Positions 35,117 through 45,020 of a stretch of DNA of 64,000 nucleotides are shown piece by piece. A program made the position numbers and the translations under genes. The stretch lies in contig CAJWPC010000001.1 of assembly GCA_913045225.1 (NCBI GenBank), positions 143,128 through 207,127 on the forward strand, written 5' to 3'. The notes beneath the pieces were generated by a model, which searched no databases, was not told where the DNA came from, and was given only the letters and a program-made list of their open reading frames with translations. How positions within the stretch are numbered: position 1 is the stretch's first letter; each line of letters starts with the position of its first letter. Source of the stretch: an uncultured Rhodobiaceae bacterium (GTDB lineage Bacteria; Pseudomonadota; Alphaproteobacteria; Rhizobiales; TMED25).

Positions 35117-36571
35117 ATGCAAAAATTACACAATATCAAATTAACATTAACTATATTGCTTGTCTTTGGGATAATTGTCTTTGCAAACCCTCTACGGGCT
35201 AATACCTATCCAGATTTCTCTGAGATTGCAGCAAAATATGCAGACTCAGTTGTCAATATATCCTCAAAGCAGAGTGTCAAAAGTAGCGATCCTTTCAATG
35301 GGCTAAATCCAGAGGACATACCCGATGTTTTCCGAGATTGGTACGAAAAAAATAAAAATTCTCAACGACCTGAGTCTGCAAGCTCACTCGGTTCAGGTTT
35401 TGTGATTGATGAGGAGGGTATAATAATAACAAACGCTCATGTGATACTTGATGCCAATGAAATTGATGTGATATTTTCAAATGGAGTCATACTGCCTGCC
35501 GAACTTGTGGGGAAGGATACCAAAACTGATATTGCGGTCTTGCGTGTAGAGCCCGCTGAAGGGCAGAATTTGGTTGCCTTAGAATTTGGTAACTCAGATG
35601 AACTGAAAGTAGGGCAATGGGTAATGGCAATAGGTAACCCGTTTGGATTGGGTGGAACTGTAACTGCTGGTATTGTCTCTGCAAAAAATAGAGATATAAG
35701 GTCGGGTCCATATGATAATTTTATACAAACCGATGCTGCAATTAACCGGGGGAACAGCGGGGGACCATTATTTAACACAAATGGAAAGGTGATCGGAATA
35801 AATTCCGCGATTATATCGACTACAGGTGGATCAGTTGGAATTGGATTTGCAATACCATCAAAAACAGCAACGGCCGTAATAGAGCAATTGATTGAATATG
35901 GTGAAACTAGGCGCGGGTGGTTAGGTGTTAGAATTCAGGAAGTTTCCGAAGATATTGCATCCAGTCTCGGTATGAATGATGCAAGTGGTGCACTTGTTGT
36001 TAGCGTTGATGATGATGGACCCGCAAAGCGGGCTGGTATTAAATCTGGGGATATCATACTGAAGTTTAATGGTGTTGTAATTGATACAATGAGGGAACTG
36101 CCAAGAGTTGTAGCAGAAACAAAGGTTGGTACAAGGGCTGAAGTAGAAATTTGGCGTAAAAATAAAGTCATAAACAAATCTGTGGTGATTGAAAGATTGA
36201 ATGAGGGCAGCCTCGTACCTGTAGAGTCACCAGATGTTGAGGATAACACTGATGTAGATAATACCTCTGTCTTAAACCTTGGTTTCTCGTTAAGCAATGT
36301 AAGTAAAGAATTAGCGGCCAAATATGATTTCACCCCAAACCAAAAGGGTCTTGTTGTAACACAGATAGACAATCAATCTGATGCATTCAAAAGAGGTTTG
36401 CAGGAGGGCGATGTTATTAACGTTATAAATGAGCCGGATCTATTCAGCGTTAATCAATTTATTCGTATTATTGATAAATACAAAAAGGCTGACAAAAACT
36501 TACTTCTAATAAAAGTAGTTCGTGGAAAGAATATGATCCGGATATTTCCAATTGATATTTCTATAGATTAA
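35117..36571 (+). CDS. degP: Periplasmic Do/DegP-family serine protease
   Basis: From ATG 35117 (484 aa; GGAAG ribosome site) it has a signal peptide ending near PLRANT (residue 30), a trypsin-like domain with catalytic triad H108 (TNAHVI), D138 (TDIAVL) and S214 (RGNSGGPLF), and two C-terminal PDZ domains (RRGWLGVRIQEV, and the second from about residue 390). An in-frame TTG at 35105 is less likely. DegP degrades or refolds misfolded envelope proteins. The stop overlaps that of serB on the other strand. Confidence 0.95.
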   Translation: MQKLHNIKLTLTILLVFGIIVFANPLRANTYPDFSEIAAKYADSVVNISSKQSVKSSDPFNGLNPEDIPDVFRDWYEKNKNSQRPESASSLGSGFVIDEEGIIITNAHVILDANEIDVIFSNGVILPAELVGKDTKTDIAVLRVEPAEGQNLVALEFGNSDELKVGQWVMAIGNPFGLGGTVTAGIVSAKNRDIRSGPYDNFIQTDAAINRGNSGGPLFNTNGKVIGINSAIISTTGGSVGIGFAIPSKTATAVIEQLIEYGETRRGWLGVRIQEVSEDIASSLGMNDASGALVVSVDDDGPAKRAGIKSGDIILKFNGVVIDTMRELPRVVAETKVGTRAEVEIWRKNKVINKSVVIERLNEGSLVPVESPDVEDNTDVDNTSVLNLGFSLSNVSKELAAKYDFTPNQKGLVVTQIDNQSDAFKRGLQEGDVINVINEPDLFSVNQFIRIIDKYKKADKNLLLIKVVRGKNMIRIFPIDISID

Positions 36572-37446
36572 TCAATTATTTTATCCTCTGGTATGCCTAT
36601 AAAGTATAATAGACTATCGAGACCAGTGTGCTCTATCTGCCCATTAGCATTTGCTTTTAATATTGGTTTGCCTCTGTAGGATATTCCAAGGCCAGCTTCT
36701 TTTATCATTTCCAAGTCGTTCGCTCCATCACCTATGGCCACCACTTCAGCATTTGTGAGCTTATGAGACTCTATAGTTTTTTTGAGGATTTTCTTTTTCG
36801 ATATGGAGTCAATTATTGGCGGAATAACCTTACCAGTAAGAATATCATCAATCACTTCCAGGTTATTTGCATAATTTTCGTGGAAATTAAGTTTTTCTGA
36901 TATTTTTTTAGTGAAAAAAGTAAATCCCCCTGAAACCAATATTGTTTTTATTTTTTGCTTATTGAGATTTATTAGCAATTTTTCTGCACCATCATTTAAT
37001 TCAATCTTATGGAAAATTTCATTGAGAAGTTCTAATTTCATACCCTTTAGCAAGCCAACTCTTTTTTCTAAAGCATCAGCAAAGGCTATTTCTCCCTCCA
37101 TTGCCCTTCTTGTGATATCTTCTACTTCTTCTTTTACATTTATGAGATCTGCAATCATATCAATACATTCTTGTTTTATGATTGTTGAGTCCATATCCGA
37201 GATGAATATTCGCTTACTATTTTCTTCAGCATTTTGGTAAGCCCAATCATACAAGCAAGTATTAAAATACTCAATTAATTGATCAGCTATTACAGTCTTA
37301 TCTGAGCTAAAATAAATCTCACAGGCTCTTTCACTAGCAAGCCATTTACTTTTGATATCGACTTTTAAAAAATCCTGAATCGCTGTAAAGGTTTCTGTTG
37401 TTATGTTGTTATCTTTACTAGATACTATTGTAAGTAATTTTTTCAT
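36568..37446 (-). CDS. serB: Phosphoserine phosphatase SerB
   Basis: A 292-residue HAD-superfamily enzyme making serine from phosphoserine. The HAD motif I is FISDMDSTII, with nucleophile D84 and acid/base D86. Motif II lies at TILVSGGFTFF, motif III at the lysine region, and motif IV at AIGDGANDLEMIKEAGLGISYRGKP. The N-terminal about 75 residues are a regulatory ACT-like part of low conservation. The stop overlaps the degP stop. Confidence 0.95.
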   Translation of the reverse strand: MKKLLTIVSSKDNNITTETFTAIQDFLKVDIKSKWLASERACEIYFSSDKTVIADQLIEYFNTCLYDWAYQNAEENSKRIFISDMDSTIIKQECIDMIADLINVKEEVEDITRRAMEGEIAFADALEKRVGLLKGMKLELLNEIFHKIELNDGAEKLLINLNKQKIKTILVSGGFTFFTKKISEKLNFHENYANNLEVIDDILTGKVIPPIIDSISKKKILKKTIESHKLTNAEVVAIGDGANDLEMIKEAGLGISYRGKPILKANANGQIEHTGLDSLLYFIGIPEDKIID

Positions 37447-37469
37447 TCTTTATTTGTAGACTAAGGTAG

Positions 37470-38375
37470 ATGTCAAATTATAGCTCAATTCTTATTTCAG
37501 GTCCAACAGCTTCTGGGAAGTCTCAGCTGGCAGTTCGGTTGGCAAAAATCTATGATGGTGTGGTAATTAACGCTGACGCCATGCAAATATATGATGTACT
37601 TTCAATTATAACTGCTCGACCAAACATCAAATCTCAAGACGGCGTTCCACACTTTTTGTATGGTTATGTTAATCCTCAAATAAGGTATTCAGTCGGTGAA
37701 TGGCAAAAAGATATTGCAAGATTACTCGTATTCTTAGAGAAAATAAATATTTTACCTATAATTGTCGGTGGGACAGGATTATATTTTTCTGGGTTACTGG
37801 GTGAAATAGCTGAAATACCAAATATTTCTCAAGAAATAAGAAGCAAATGGTTGAAAGTTAAAGATGAAAATGACACGCATTATCTTCATAAATACCTAAA
37901 AAAAATAGATCCAAAATCATACAAAAAGATCAATCCAAATGATCCATCAAGAATTTTACGCGCCATTGAAGTTTATGAGCAGACTGGTGTTTCAATTCAG
38001 GATTGGCAAGAAAATGCGGGTATTCGACTCATAGAAAAGTCAAAGTCAAAATTTATTTATCTCTGCCCCAACAAGGATAATCTGCATTTTAATATCGAAA
38101 ATAGAACAGCCCAAATGTTATCGAGTGAAGAGCTGTATAGAGAGGTTAGCGATCTTCGTAAACTTAAAGTCCCATCTGCCTATCCATTAATGAAAGCAAT
38201 TGGTGTAAGAGAAGTCATCGATTTAATTGATGGTAAAACTAATCAAGATCAAGTAAAAATTAGCATAAATAATCAAACAAAAAGATACGTAAAAAGACAA
38301 ATAACATGGGCACGAAAAAAAATGGTTGATTGGAACTGGATTGATGACGAAAAACAAATTTCTGAACTCTTATAA
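37470..38375 (+). CDS. miaA: tRNA dimethylallyltransferase MiaA
   Basis: A 301-residue enzyme that adds a dimethylallyl group to A37 of tRNAs reading codons that start with U. The P-loop GPTASGKSQLA is at about residues 10-20, with VINADAMQIY, the GGTGLYFSGLL block and the C-terminal RYVKRQITWARK. Divergent from serB with a 23-base gap. It precedes the ilv promoter directly. Confidence 0.95.
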   Translation: MSNYSSILISGPTASGKSQLAVRLAKIYDGVVINADAMQIYDVLSIITARPNIKSQDGVPHFLYGYVNPQIRYSVGEWQKDIARLLVFLEKINILPIIVGGTGLYFSGLLGEIAEIPNISQEIRSKWLKVKDENDTHYLHKYLKKIDPKSYKKINPNDPSRILRAIEVYEQTGVSIQDWQENAGIRLIEKSKSKFIYLCPNKDNLHFNIENRTAQMLSSEELYREVSDLRKLKVPSAYPLMKAIGVREVIDLIDGKTNQDQVKISINNQTKRYVKRQITWARKKMVDWNWIDDEKQISELL

Positions 38376-38381
38376 AAAAAA

Positions 38382-38410
38382 TTGATTAATTTTTCTTTAT
38401 GAAATATATT
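38382..38410 (+). promoter_or_regulatory. Strong-looking sigma70-type promoter for ilvB-ilvH-ilvC-leuA
   Basis: TTGATT (38382-38387) is separated by exactly 17 bases from TATATT (38405-38410). Transcription would start near 38417, some 25 bases before the leader-peptide start. This is the best-spaced promoter match in the window. Confidence 0.6.
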
Positions 38411-38442
38411 GAGATATAAATTTAATATTAATGGATTAAATG

Positions 38443-38487
38443 ATGTACTTAAATAGAAATCTGCTGGTCGTCTTCTGTATCACCTGA
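38443..38487 (+). CDS. ilv leader peptide MYLNRNLLVVFCIT
   Basis: A 14-codon ORF upstream of ilvB. ATG at 38443 (another ATG directly before it at 38440) encodes MYLNRNLLVVFCIT, with consecutive Leu-Leu-Val-Val, then Ile and Thr, ending in TGA at 38485-38487. The codon content matches the end products of the downstream genes (Leu, Val, Ile). The ribosome site is weak. The last codons lie within the first arm of the hairpin at 38477-38515, so ribosome position can affect RNA folding. Confidence 0.75.
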   Translation: MYLNRNLLVVFCIT

Positions 38488-38543
38488 GTCCCCCGAGGGT
38501 TCTTAATGGTGATACTTTGATAGGGGCAAACGCCCCTTTTTTT
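38477..38543 (+). terminator. Attenuator: leader hairpin and intrinsic terminator before ilvB
   Basis: GTATCACC (38477-38484) pairs perfectly with GGTGATAC (38508-38515). Downstream, AGGGGC (38522-38527) and GCCCCT (38532-38537) form a 6-bp stem with loop AAAC, followed by seven T (38537-38543), a classic intrinsic terminator. CCCCC at 38490-38494 could pair with GGGG at 38523-38526 as a competing structure. The ilvB ATG is 50 bases after the T-run. Leader peptide, hairpin and terminator are the layout of attenuation. Confidence 0.72.
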
Positions 38544-38592
38544 AATTTTGGGTATATCTTTATGAAAATTTTTTTTAAAAAAGGTAATAAGA

Positions 38593-40353
38593 ATGGGTAA
38601 AAAAATTACAGGAGCAGAAATGGTAATTCAAACACTTCATGATCAGGGTGTTGAGTCTGTTTTTGGTTATCCGGGTGGTGCAGTACTTCCAATTTATGAC
38701 GCTATATTTCAGCAGGAAAATGTAAAGCATATCCTTGTACGTCATGAACAGGGTGCATCACATGCAGCAGAAGGTTATGCCCGTTCAACCGGTAATGTTG
38801 GTGTTCTCATCGTGACTTCGGGGCCAGGGGCTACAAATGCCGTAACTGGGCTTACAGATGCTTTACTGGACTCTATACCTATTGTTTGCATAAGTGGGCA
38901 GGTACCAACACATCTCATTGGAACTGATGCATTCCAAGAGGCCGATACTGTTGGTATTACAAGAGCATGCACTAAGCATAATTGGTTGGTTAAAGATATT
39001 AAAGATCTACCACGTATTATGCATGAGGCATTCTATATTGCGAGATCAGGTCGTCCTGGTCCGGTTTTGGTGGATATTCCAAAAGATATACAATTCGCAG
39101 AGGGTGAATACGAGAATTTATCTAAAACAACTCATAAAACATACACGCCTCCAAGTACAATTGATAGTAAAGCTGTTTCGGCCGTTGTAGACCTTATGCA
39201 AAGGGCCAAGAGGCCAATTATATACTCAGGCGGGGGTATAATAAATTCAGGTCCTAAAGCATCAAAATTATTACAAAAATTTGTACAAAAAACTAATATG
39301 CCAATTACATCAACGTTAATGGGTCTCGGCGCTTATCCAGGTTCAGGAGACAATTGGCTCGGTATGTTGGGCATGCATGGCACCTATGAAGCAAATATGG
39401 CGATGCATGATTGTGATTTAATGCTATGCATTGGTGCGAGGTTTGATGACAGAATTACAGGAAAAATTGATGAATTTTCCCCAAAATCAAAAAAAATTCA
39501 TGTAGATATAGACGCAACGTCAATAAATAAAAATGTTGAAGTAGACCTATCTATTATTGCTGACTGCGGTAAATTCCTTAATGAAGTACTCAAAATTATG
39601 GAAAATAGAAATAATAAATTCCAATCCTACGATTTATGGTGGAAGCAAATTGATTCATGGAAAAAAGTGAATTGCCTGCAATATAAAGCAAATTCAGATG
39701 TAATCATGCCACAATATGCTATCCAAAGATTGTATGAATTAACAAAAAATAAAGATACATACATTACGACTGAAGTCGGACAACATCAAATGTGGGCAGC
39801 ACAATTTTATAAATTCGATAAACCAAATCGATGGCTAACATCAGGGGGTTTGGGCACTATGGGTTATGGCTTCCCTGCTGCAAACGGTGTTCAGGTTGCG
39901 AAGCCCGACGCGCTGGTTATAGATATTGCTGGAGATGCATCAATACTGATGAATATTCAGGAGCTTTCAACAGCGGTTCAATATCAACTTAACACAAAGA
40001 TCTTTATTTTGAATAATAGCTACATGGGGATGGTCAGGCAATGGCAACAGTTATTACACGGTAATCGAATTTCTGAGAGTTACTCTGACTCATTACCAGA
40101 TTTTGTGAAGCTTGCAGAGGCTTACGGTGCAACTGGTATACGTGCGAAAAAGCCAGCTGAACTTGATGATGCAATTTTGGAGATGATCGATACGCCAGGA
40201 CCTGTTATTTTTGACTGCGTTGTTGCAAATCTTGAAAATTGTTTTCCAATGATTCCATCAGGTAAGGCTCATAATGATATGTTACTTGGTGAGAATGTAT
40301 CTGATGAAGAAGTAGCAAACGCTATTGATGATGATGGAAAAATAATGGTTTGA
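38593..40353 (+). CDS. ilvB: Acetolactate synthase large subunit
   Basis: A 586-residue ThDP, Mg2+ and FAD-dependent enzyme that makes acetolactate or acetohydroxybutyrate for Val, Leu and Ile. The catalytic Glu is E52 in RHEQGASHAAEG. SGPGATNAVTGL, the FAD part and the ThDP-binding motif DIAGDASILMNIQELSTA...NNSYMGMVRQWQ are complete. It is the first gene after the attenuator and is followed by ilvH. Confidence 0.96.
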   Translation: MGKKITGAEMVIQTLHDQGVESVFGYPGGAVLPIYDAIFQQENVKHILVRHEQGASHAAEGYARSTGNVGVLIVTSGPGATNAVTGLTDALLDSIPIVCISGQVPTHLIGTDAFQEADTVGITRACTKHNWLVKDIKDLPRIMHEAFYIARSGRPGPVLVDIPKDIQFAEGEYENLSKTTHKTYTPPSTIDSKAVSAVVDLMQRAKRPIIYSGGGIINSGPKASKLLQKFVQKTNMPITSTLMGLGAYPGSGDNWLGMLGMHGTYEANMAMHDCDLMLCIGARFDDRITGKIDEFSPKSKKIHVDIDATSINKNVEVDLSIIADCGKFLNEVLKIMENRNNKFQSYDLWWKQIDSWKKVNCLQYKANSDVIMPQYAIQRLYELTKNKDTYITTEVGQHQMWAAQFYKFDKPNRWLTSGGLGTMGYGFPAANGVQVAKPDALVIDIAGDASILMNIQELSTAVQYQLNTKIFILNNSYMGMVRQWQQLLHGNRISESYSDSLPDFVKLAEAYGATGIRAKKPAELDDAILEMIDTPGPVIFDCVVANLENCFPMIPSGKAHNDMLLGENVSDEEVANAIDDDGKIMV

Positions 40354-40376
40354 AAATTAATTTATGAGTGAATGAA

Positions 40377-40934
40377 ATGAACAAGAAAAATCCTGCTTCA
40401 ACTTATGATATCATCTCAATAAATGAAGATGATGAAAGACATACATTATCTATTATTGTTGACGACGAACCAGGCGTTTTAGCAAGAGTCATTGGGCTCT
40501 TTGCTGCGAGAGGATTTAATATTGACTCGCTCACTGTGTCTGAAACAGAAAGCAAACAGCAACTATCCAGAATTACACTTGTAACATCTGGATCGCCAAG
40601 TGTAATTGAAAAAATAAAAGTTCAAGTTGATAGGCTGGTTTCCGTTCACAGAGTGGCAGATCTTACAGCTGATTATGGTCAATATGGAGCTCTCGAGAGA
40701 GAGCTAGCGTTAATAAAAGTAAAAGGGACAGGAAACAAAAGGCTTGAGGCATTAAGATTGGCCGAAGCATTTGATGCTCAAACAGTTGATGCGAGCCTTG
40801 ATAGTTTTGTTTTTCAAATAACAGGACGAACCCGTGAAATTGATAGATTTATTAATTTAATGGCTAGTGTAGGGCTTACAGAAGTATCAAGAACTGGTGT
40901 GGCTGCGCTAAAAAGGGGTGCTGGAAGCACATAA
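40377..40934 (+). CDS. ilvH: Acetolactate synthase small (regulatory) subunit
   Basis: A 185-residue regulatory subunit that activates the large subunit and confers valine feedback. ACT domain motif: HTLSIIVDDEPGVLARVIGLFAARGFNIDSLTV, then the C-terminal domain with ELALIKV and the ending TEVSRTGVAALKRG. I use ATG 40377; a GTG at 40368 is an alternative three codons upstream. It lies 23 bases after ilvB. Confidence 0.95.
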   Translation: MNKKNPASTYDIISINEDDERHTLSIIVDDEPGVLARVIGLFAARGFNIDSLTVSETESKQQLSRITLVTSGSPSVIEKIKVQVDRLVSVHRVADLTADYGQYGALERELALIKVKGTGNKRLEALRLAEAFDAQTVDASLDSFVFQITGRTREIDRFINLMASVGLTEVSRTGVAALKRGAGST

Positions 40935-40975
40935 TATTATGAATGAATTTAGATTTTAATACATTAACAATATAG

Positions 40976-42010
<1,035 letters not shown>

Positions 42011-42016
42011 GGTTAG

Positions 42017-43546
42017 ATGAGCTCCGAAGATAACCATATAAGAATATTTGATACAACTCTACGTGATGGTGAGCAATCACCAGGCGCGACAATGACACTT
42101 GATGAGAAAATTCAGGTTGCAGAATTATTAGACGATATGGGTGTTGATATAATCGAAGCTGGATTCCCCATTGCTTCAAACGGTGACTTTGAAGCTGTAT
42201 CAAAAATTGCTGAAAGATCACAAAATTCTATTATCGCAGGACTGGCAAGGGCGATTCCTGAGGATATTGACAGAGCAGGTGAAGCAGTAAAAAAAGCAAA
42301 AAGAGGTAGAATTCACACGTTTGTCTCCACATCCCCTATACATCTTGAACACCAAATGAAAAAAAACGAAGAAGAAGTTCTAGAAATCATAAAAAAAACA
42401 GTCACCTTGGCAAGGAACTATGTTGAAGATGTCGAATGGTCAGGCATGGATGCAACAAGAACATCTATCGATTTTTTGTGTAAATGTTGTGAAGTAGCAA
42501 TAAAGAATGGTGCAACTACTATCAATATACCGGATACGGTCGGATACGCCATCCCTCGTGAGTTCAATAATTTGATTAAAACCTTACGGGAAAAAGTACC
42601 AGGCGCGGATGAAGTTATTTTTTCTACACACTGTCATAATGACCTTGGCCTAGCTGTGGCCAATTCTTTAGCAGGTGTCGATGCCGGCGCAAGACAGATT
42701 GAATGCACAATAAACGGACTGGGAGAAAGGGCAGGAAATGCGGCACTGGAAGAGGTTGTTATGGCGATTAATACTCGTTCTGATGCGTTACCTTACACAA
42801 CAAAAATTGATACAACAAAAATACTGCGAGCATCAAAGCTCGTATCTGCTATAACATCTTTTCCAGTCCAGTATAACAAAGCTATCGTTGGAAAAAATGC
42901 TTTTGCACATGAGTCTGGCATTCATCAAGATGGGATGCTGAAGAATAGCCAGACATACGAGATAATGAACCCCGAAGCTATTGGTCTTAAGGAGTCGTCA
43001 CTAGTAATGGGAAAACACTCGGGAAGGCATGCCTTTAGAGAAAAATTAGCAGATCTTGGATATAAACTTGGTGATAATGCATTTCAAGATGCGTTTGACA
43101 GATTTAAGACGCTTGCTGATAAAAAGAAGAATATTTACGATGAGGATATTATGGCTCTCGTCGATGATGAAATTTCAAGTACAAGCGAGAGACTAAAGTT
43201 TAAATCACTTATCGTGAATGCGGGAACGCAAGGACCACAAAGTGCAGAGCTTGAGATGGAAGTTGATGGTGAAATCATGAAAAATAAATCAACGGGCGAT
43301 GGGCCTGTAGATGCAATATTTAATTGTATAAAATCCATATTTCCTCATGAGGCATCCCTACCATTATACCAAGTTCAAGCAGTAACAGAGGGAACGGATG
43401 CACAAGCCGAAGTTAGTGTTAGACTGGAAGATGAGGGTATATCTTTCACCGGTAGGGGGGCAGATACAGACACACTAGTAGCCTCGGCAAGAGCATACAT
43501 CAGCGCACTAAATAGGTTGCTTATCGCAAAAGAGCGATCAAATTAA
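42017..43546 (+). CDS. leuA: 2-isopropylmalate synthase LeuA
   Basis: A 509-residue enzyme condensing acetyl-CoA with 2-oxoisovalerate, the committed step to leucine. The catalytic barrel starts IFDTTLRDGEQSPGATM (about residues 10-26) and includes HCHNDLGLAVANS and NGLGERAGNAALEEV. The C-terminal LeuA dimer domain, which gives leucine feedback inhibition, is intact. It starts 6 bases after ilvC, so it is in the same operon, and ends 7 bases before a tRNA gene. Confidence 0.95.
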   Translation: MSSEDNHIRIFDTTLRDGEQSPGATMTLDEKIQVAELLDDMGVDIIEAGFPIASNGDFEAVSKIAERSQNSIIAGLARAIPEDIDRAGEAVKKAKRGRIHTFVSTSPIHLEHQMKKNEEEVLEIIKKTVTLARNYVEDVEWSGMDATRTSIDFLCKCCEVAIKNGATTINIPDTVGYAIPREFNNLIKTLREKVPGADEVIFSTHCHNDLGLAVANSLAGVDAGARQIECTINGLGERAGNAALEEVVMAINTRSDALPYTTKIDTTKILRASKLVSAITSFPVQYNKAIVGKNAFAHESGIHQDGMLKNSQTYEIMNPEAIGLKESSLVMGKHSGRHAFREKLADLGYKLGDNAFQDAFDRFKTLADKKKNIYDEDIMALVDDEISSTSERLKFKSLIVNAGTQGPQSAELEMEVDGEIMKNKSTGDGPVDAIFNCIKSIFPHEASLPLYQVQAVTEGTDAQAEVSVRLEDEGISFTGRGADTDTLVASARAYISALNRLLIAKERSN

Positions 43547-43553
43547 TCATATT

Positions 43554-43629
<76 letters not shown>

Positions 43630-43777
43630 GCTCAGTAACAGGATATTTATATATCTTGATATTGGTTGAGCAAGAGTTCTTTCAGTTACCCAAATCACAT
43701 AATGTATTGTAATTTGCACCATTTTAATATTTAATAAGCCATTAATGAATGATTAACTATTTTAAAGGGAGAACGAA

Positions 43778-44983
43778 ATGTTAAGAATGTTTATGTTTGT
43801 ACTCGCTTTTGTAACTTTTGGTATTGCTAACGCTGAAGCTAAAGATATAAAAGTTGGTATTATTTTAGGCTTTACAGGCCCAATTGAATCGTTGACTCCT
43901 GATATGGCTGCTGGTGCAGAACTTGCATTTGCGGAAGCCTCAGACTCAGGAGCTCTATTAGGTGGATCAACCATTTCTGTAAGTAGAGCTGACTCAACTT
44001 GCATTGACTCCGCAGCAGCAACTACTGCAGCTGAAGGTTTAGTAAGTGAAGGTGTTACTGCTATTGTTGGTGCTGACTGTTCAGGTGTAACAGGTGCTGT
44101 ACTTGCAAACGTTGCTGTACCTAAGGGTGTGCCGATGATTTCACCATCTGCGACATCACCTGCATTAACAACAGCAGAGGACAATGGACTATTTTTTAGA
44201 ACAGCACCGTCCGACGCAAGAGGGGGTGAAGTTTTGGCAGATATCACTGCTGATAGAGGTGTGAGTAGTGTTGCGATAACTTATGTTAATACTGACTATG
44301 GTGTTGGTTTGGCTGATGTTTACGAAGCGGCAGCGGAAGCAAGAGGAATTGAAGTAACAACAAAAACACCACATGAAGGCGATAAAGCTGACTACAGTGC
44401 TGAAGTTGGCGTATTATCATCTGCTGGCGGTGATGCTCTTGTTGTTGTTGGATATCTGGACCAAGGCGGTAACCAAATCATAAGGGGTTCACTTGATACT
44501 GGTGCATTTGATACATTTATCTTATCAGATGGTATGATTGGTGACTCTTTAACTGATGCTTTTGGTTCTGAACTTAATGGATCTTTCGGCTCTATGCCAG
44601 GTTCGACAAGTCCAGGTGCGCTAAAATTTGCTGAATATGCAGAAGCAAATGGCGTAAATCCATCTGTATATGTTGGTGAGTCATATGACGCAGCTGCACT
44701 AATTGTATTAGCAATGGCATCAGCAGACTGTGACATCAGTGGTTGTGCTGGTTCTGATGACAGCGCATCTATAGCCGATAATATTTTAAGTGTTGCAAAC
44801 GGACCTGGTGTAAAAATATACGCCGGTGAGCTTGCTAAGGGTATCAGACTTGCAAGCGCTGGTAATGCTATAAACTACGAAGGCGCAACCGATGTTAACT
44901 TCACAGATGGTGGGGAGGCATTCGGTGCATTCTTAGAAAAGGCAATTGAAGGCGGTTCATTTGTGAATGCTTCACAAAGATAA
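43778..44983 (+). CDS. livJ: Branched-chain amino acid ABC transporter substrate-binding protein
   Basis: A 401-residue periplasmic binding protein of the Liv (PBP type I) fold. The signal peptide MLRMFMFVLAFVTFGIANAEA is followed by KVGIILGFTGPIESLTPDMAAGAELAF, typical of LivJ. The ribosome site AAAGGGAG is strong. Codon use is richer in GC than its neighbours, as seen for highly expressed genes. The partner permeases and ATPases are on the opposite strand, convergent with it. Substrate (Leu/Ile/Val, or other amino acid or amide) is inferred from context only. Confidence 0.92.
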   Translation: MLRMFMFVLAFVTFGIANAEAKDIKVGIILGFTGPIESLTPDMAAGAELAFAEASDSGALLGGSTISVSRADSTCIDSAAATTAAEGLVSEGVTAIVGADCSGVTGAVLANVAVPKGVPMISPSATSPALTTAEDNGLFFRTAPSDARGGEVLADITADRGVSSVAITYVNTDYGVGLADVYEAAAEARGIEVTTKTPHEGDKADYSAEVGVLSSAGGDALVVVGYLDQGGNQIIRGSLDTGAFDTFILSDGMIGDSLTDAFGSELNGSFGSMPGSTSPGALKFAEYAEANGVNPSVYVGESYDAAALIVLAMASADCDISGCAGSDDSASIADNILSVANGPGVKIYAGELAKGIRLASAGNAINYEGATDVNFTDGGEAFGAFLEKAIEGGSFVNASQR

Positions 44984-44989
44984 AAAAAT

Positions 44990-45018
44990 GTCACCCTGTC
45001 ATATATTGGCAGGGTGAC
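44990..45018. terminator. Bidirectional hairpin terminator between livJ and livM
   Basis: GTCACCCTG (44990-44998) and CAGGGTGAC (45010-45018) form a perfect 9-bp stem around an 11-base loop. On the livJ (+) side it is preceded by a run of A and followed by CTTTAATTCTT; on the - strand it is followed by a T-run (ATTTTTTT). It can stop transcription from both sides. Confidence 0.75.
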
Positions 45019-45020
45019 CT

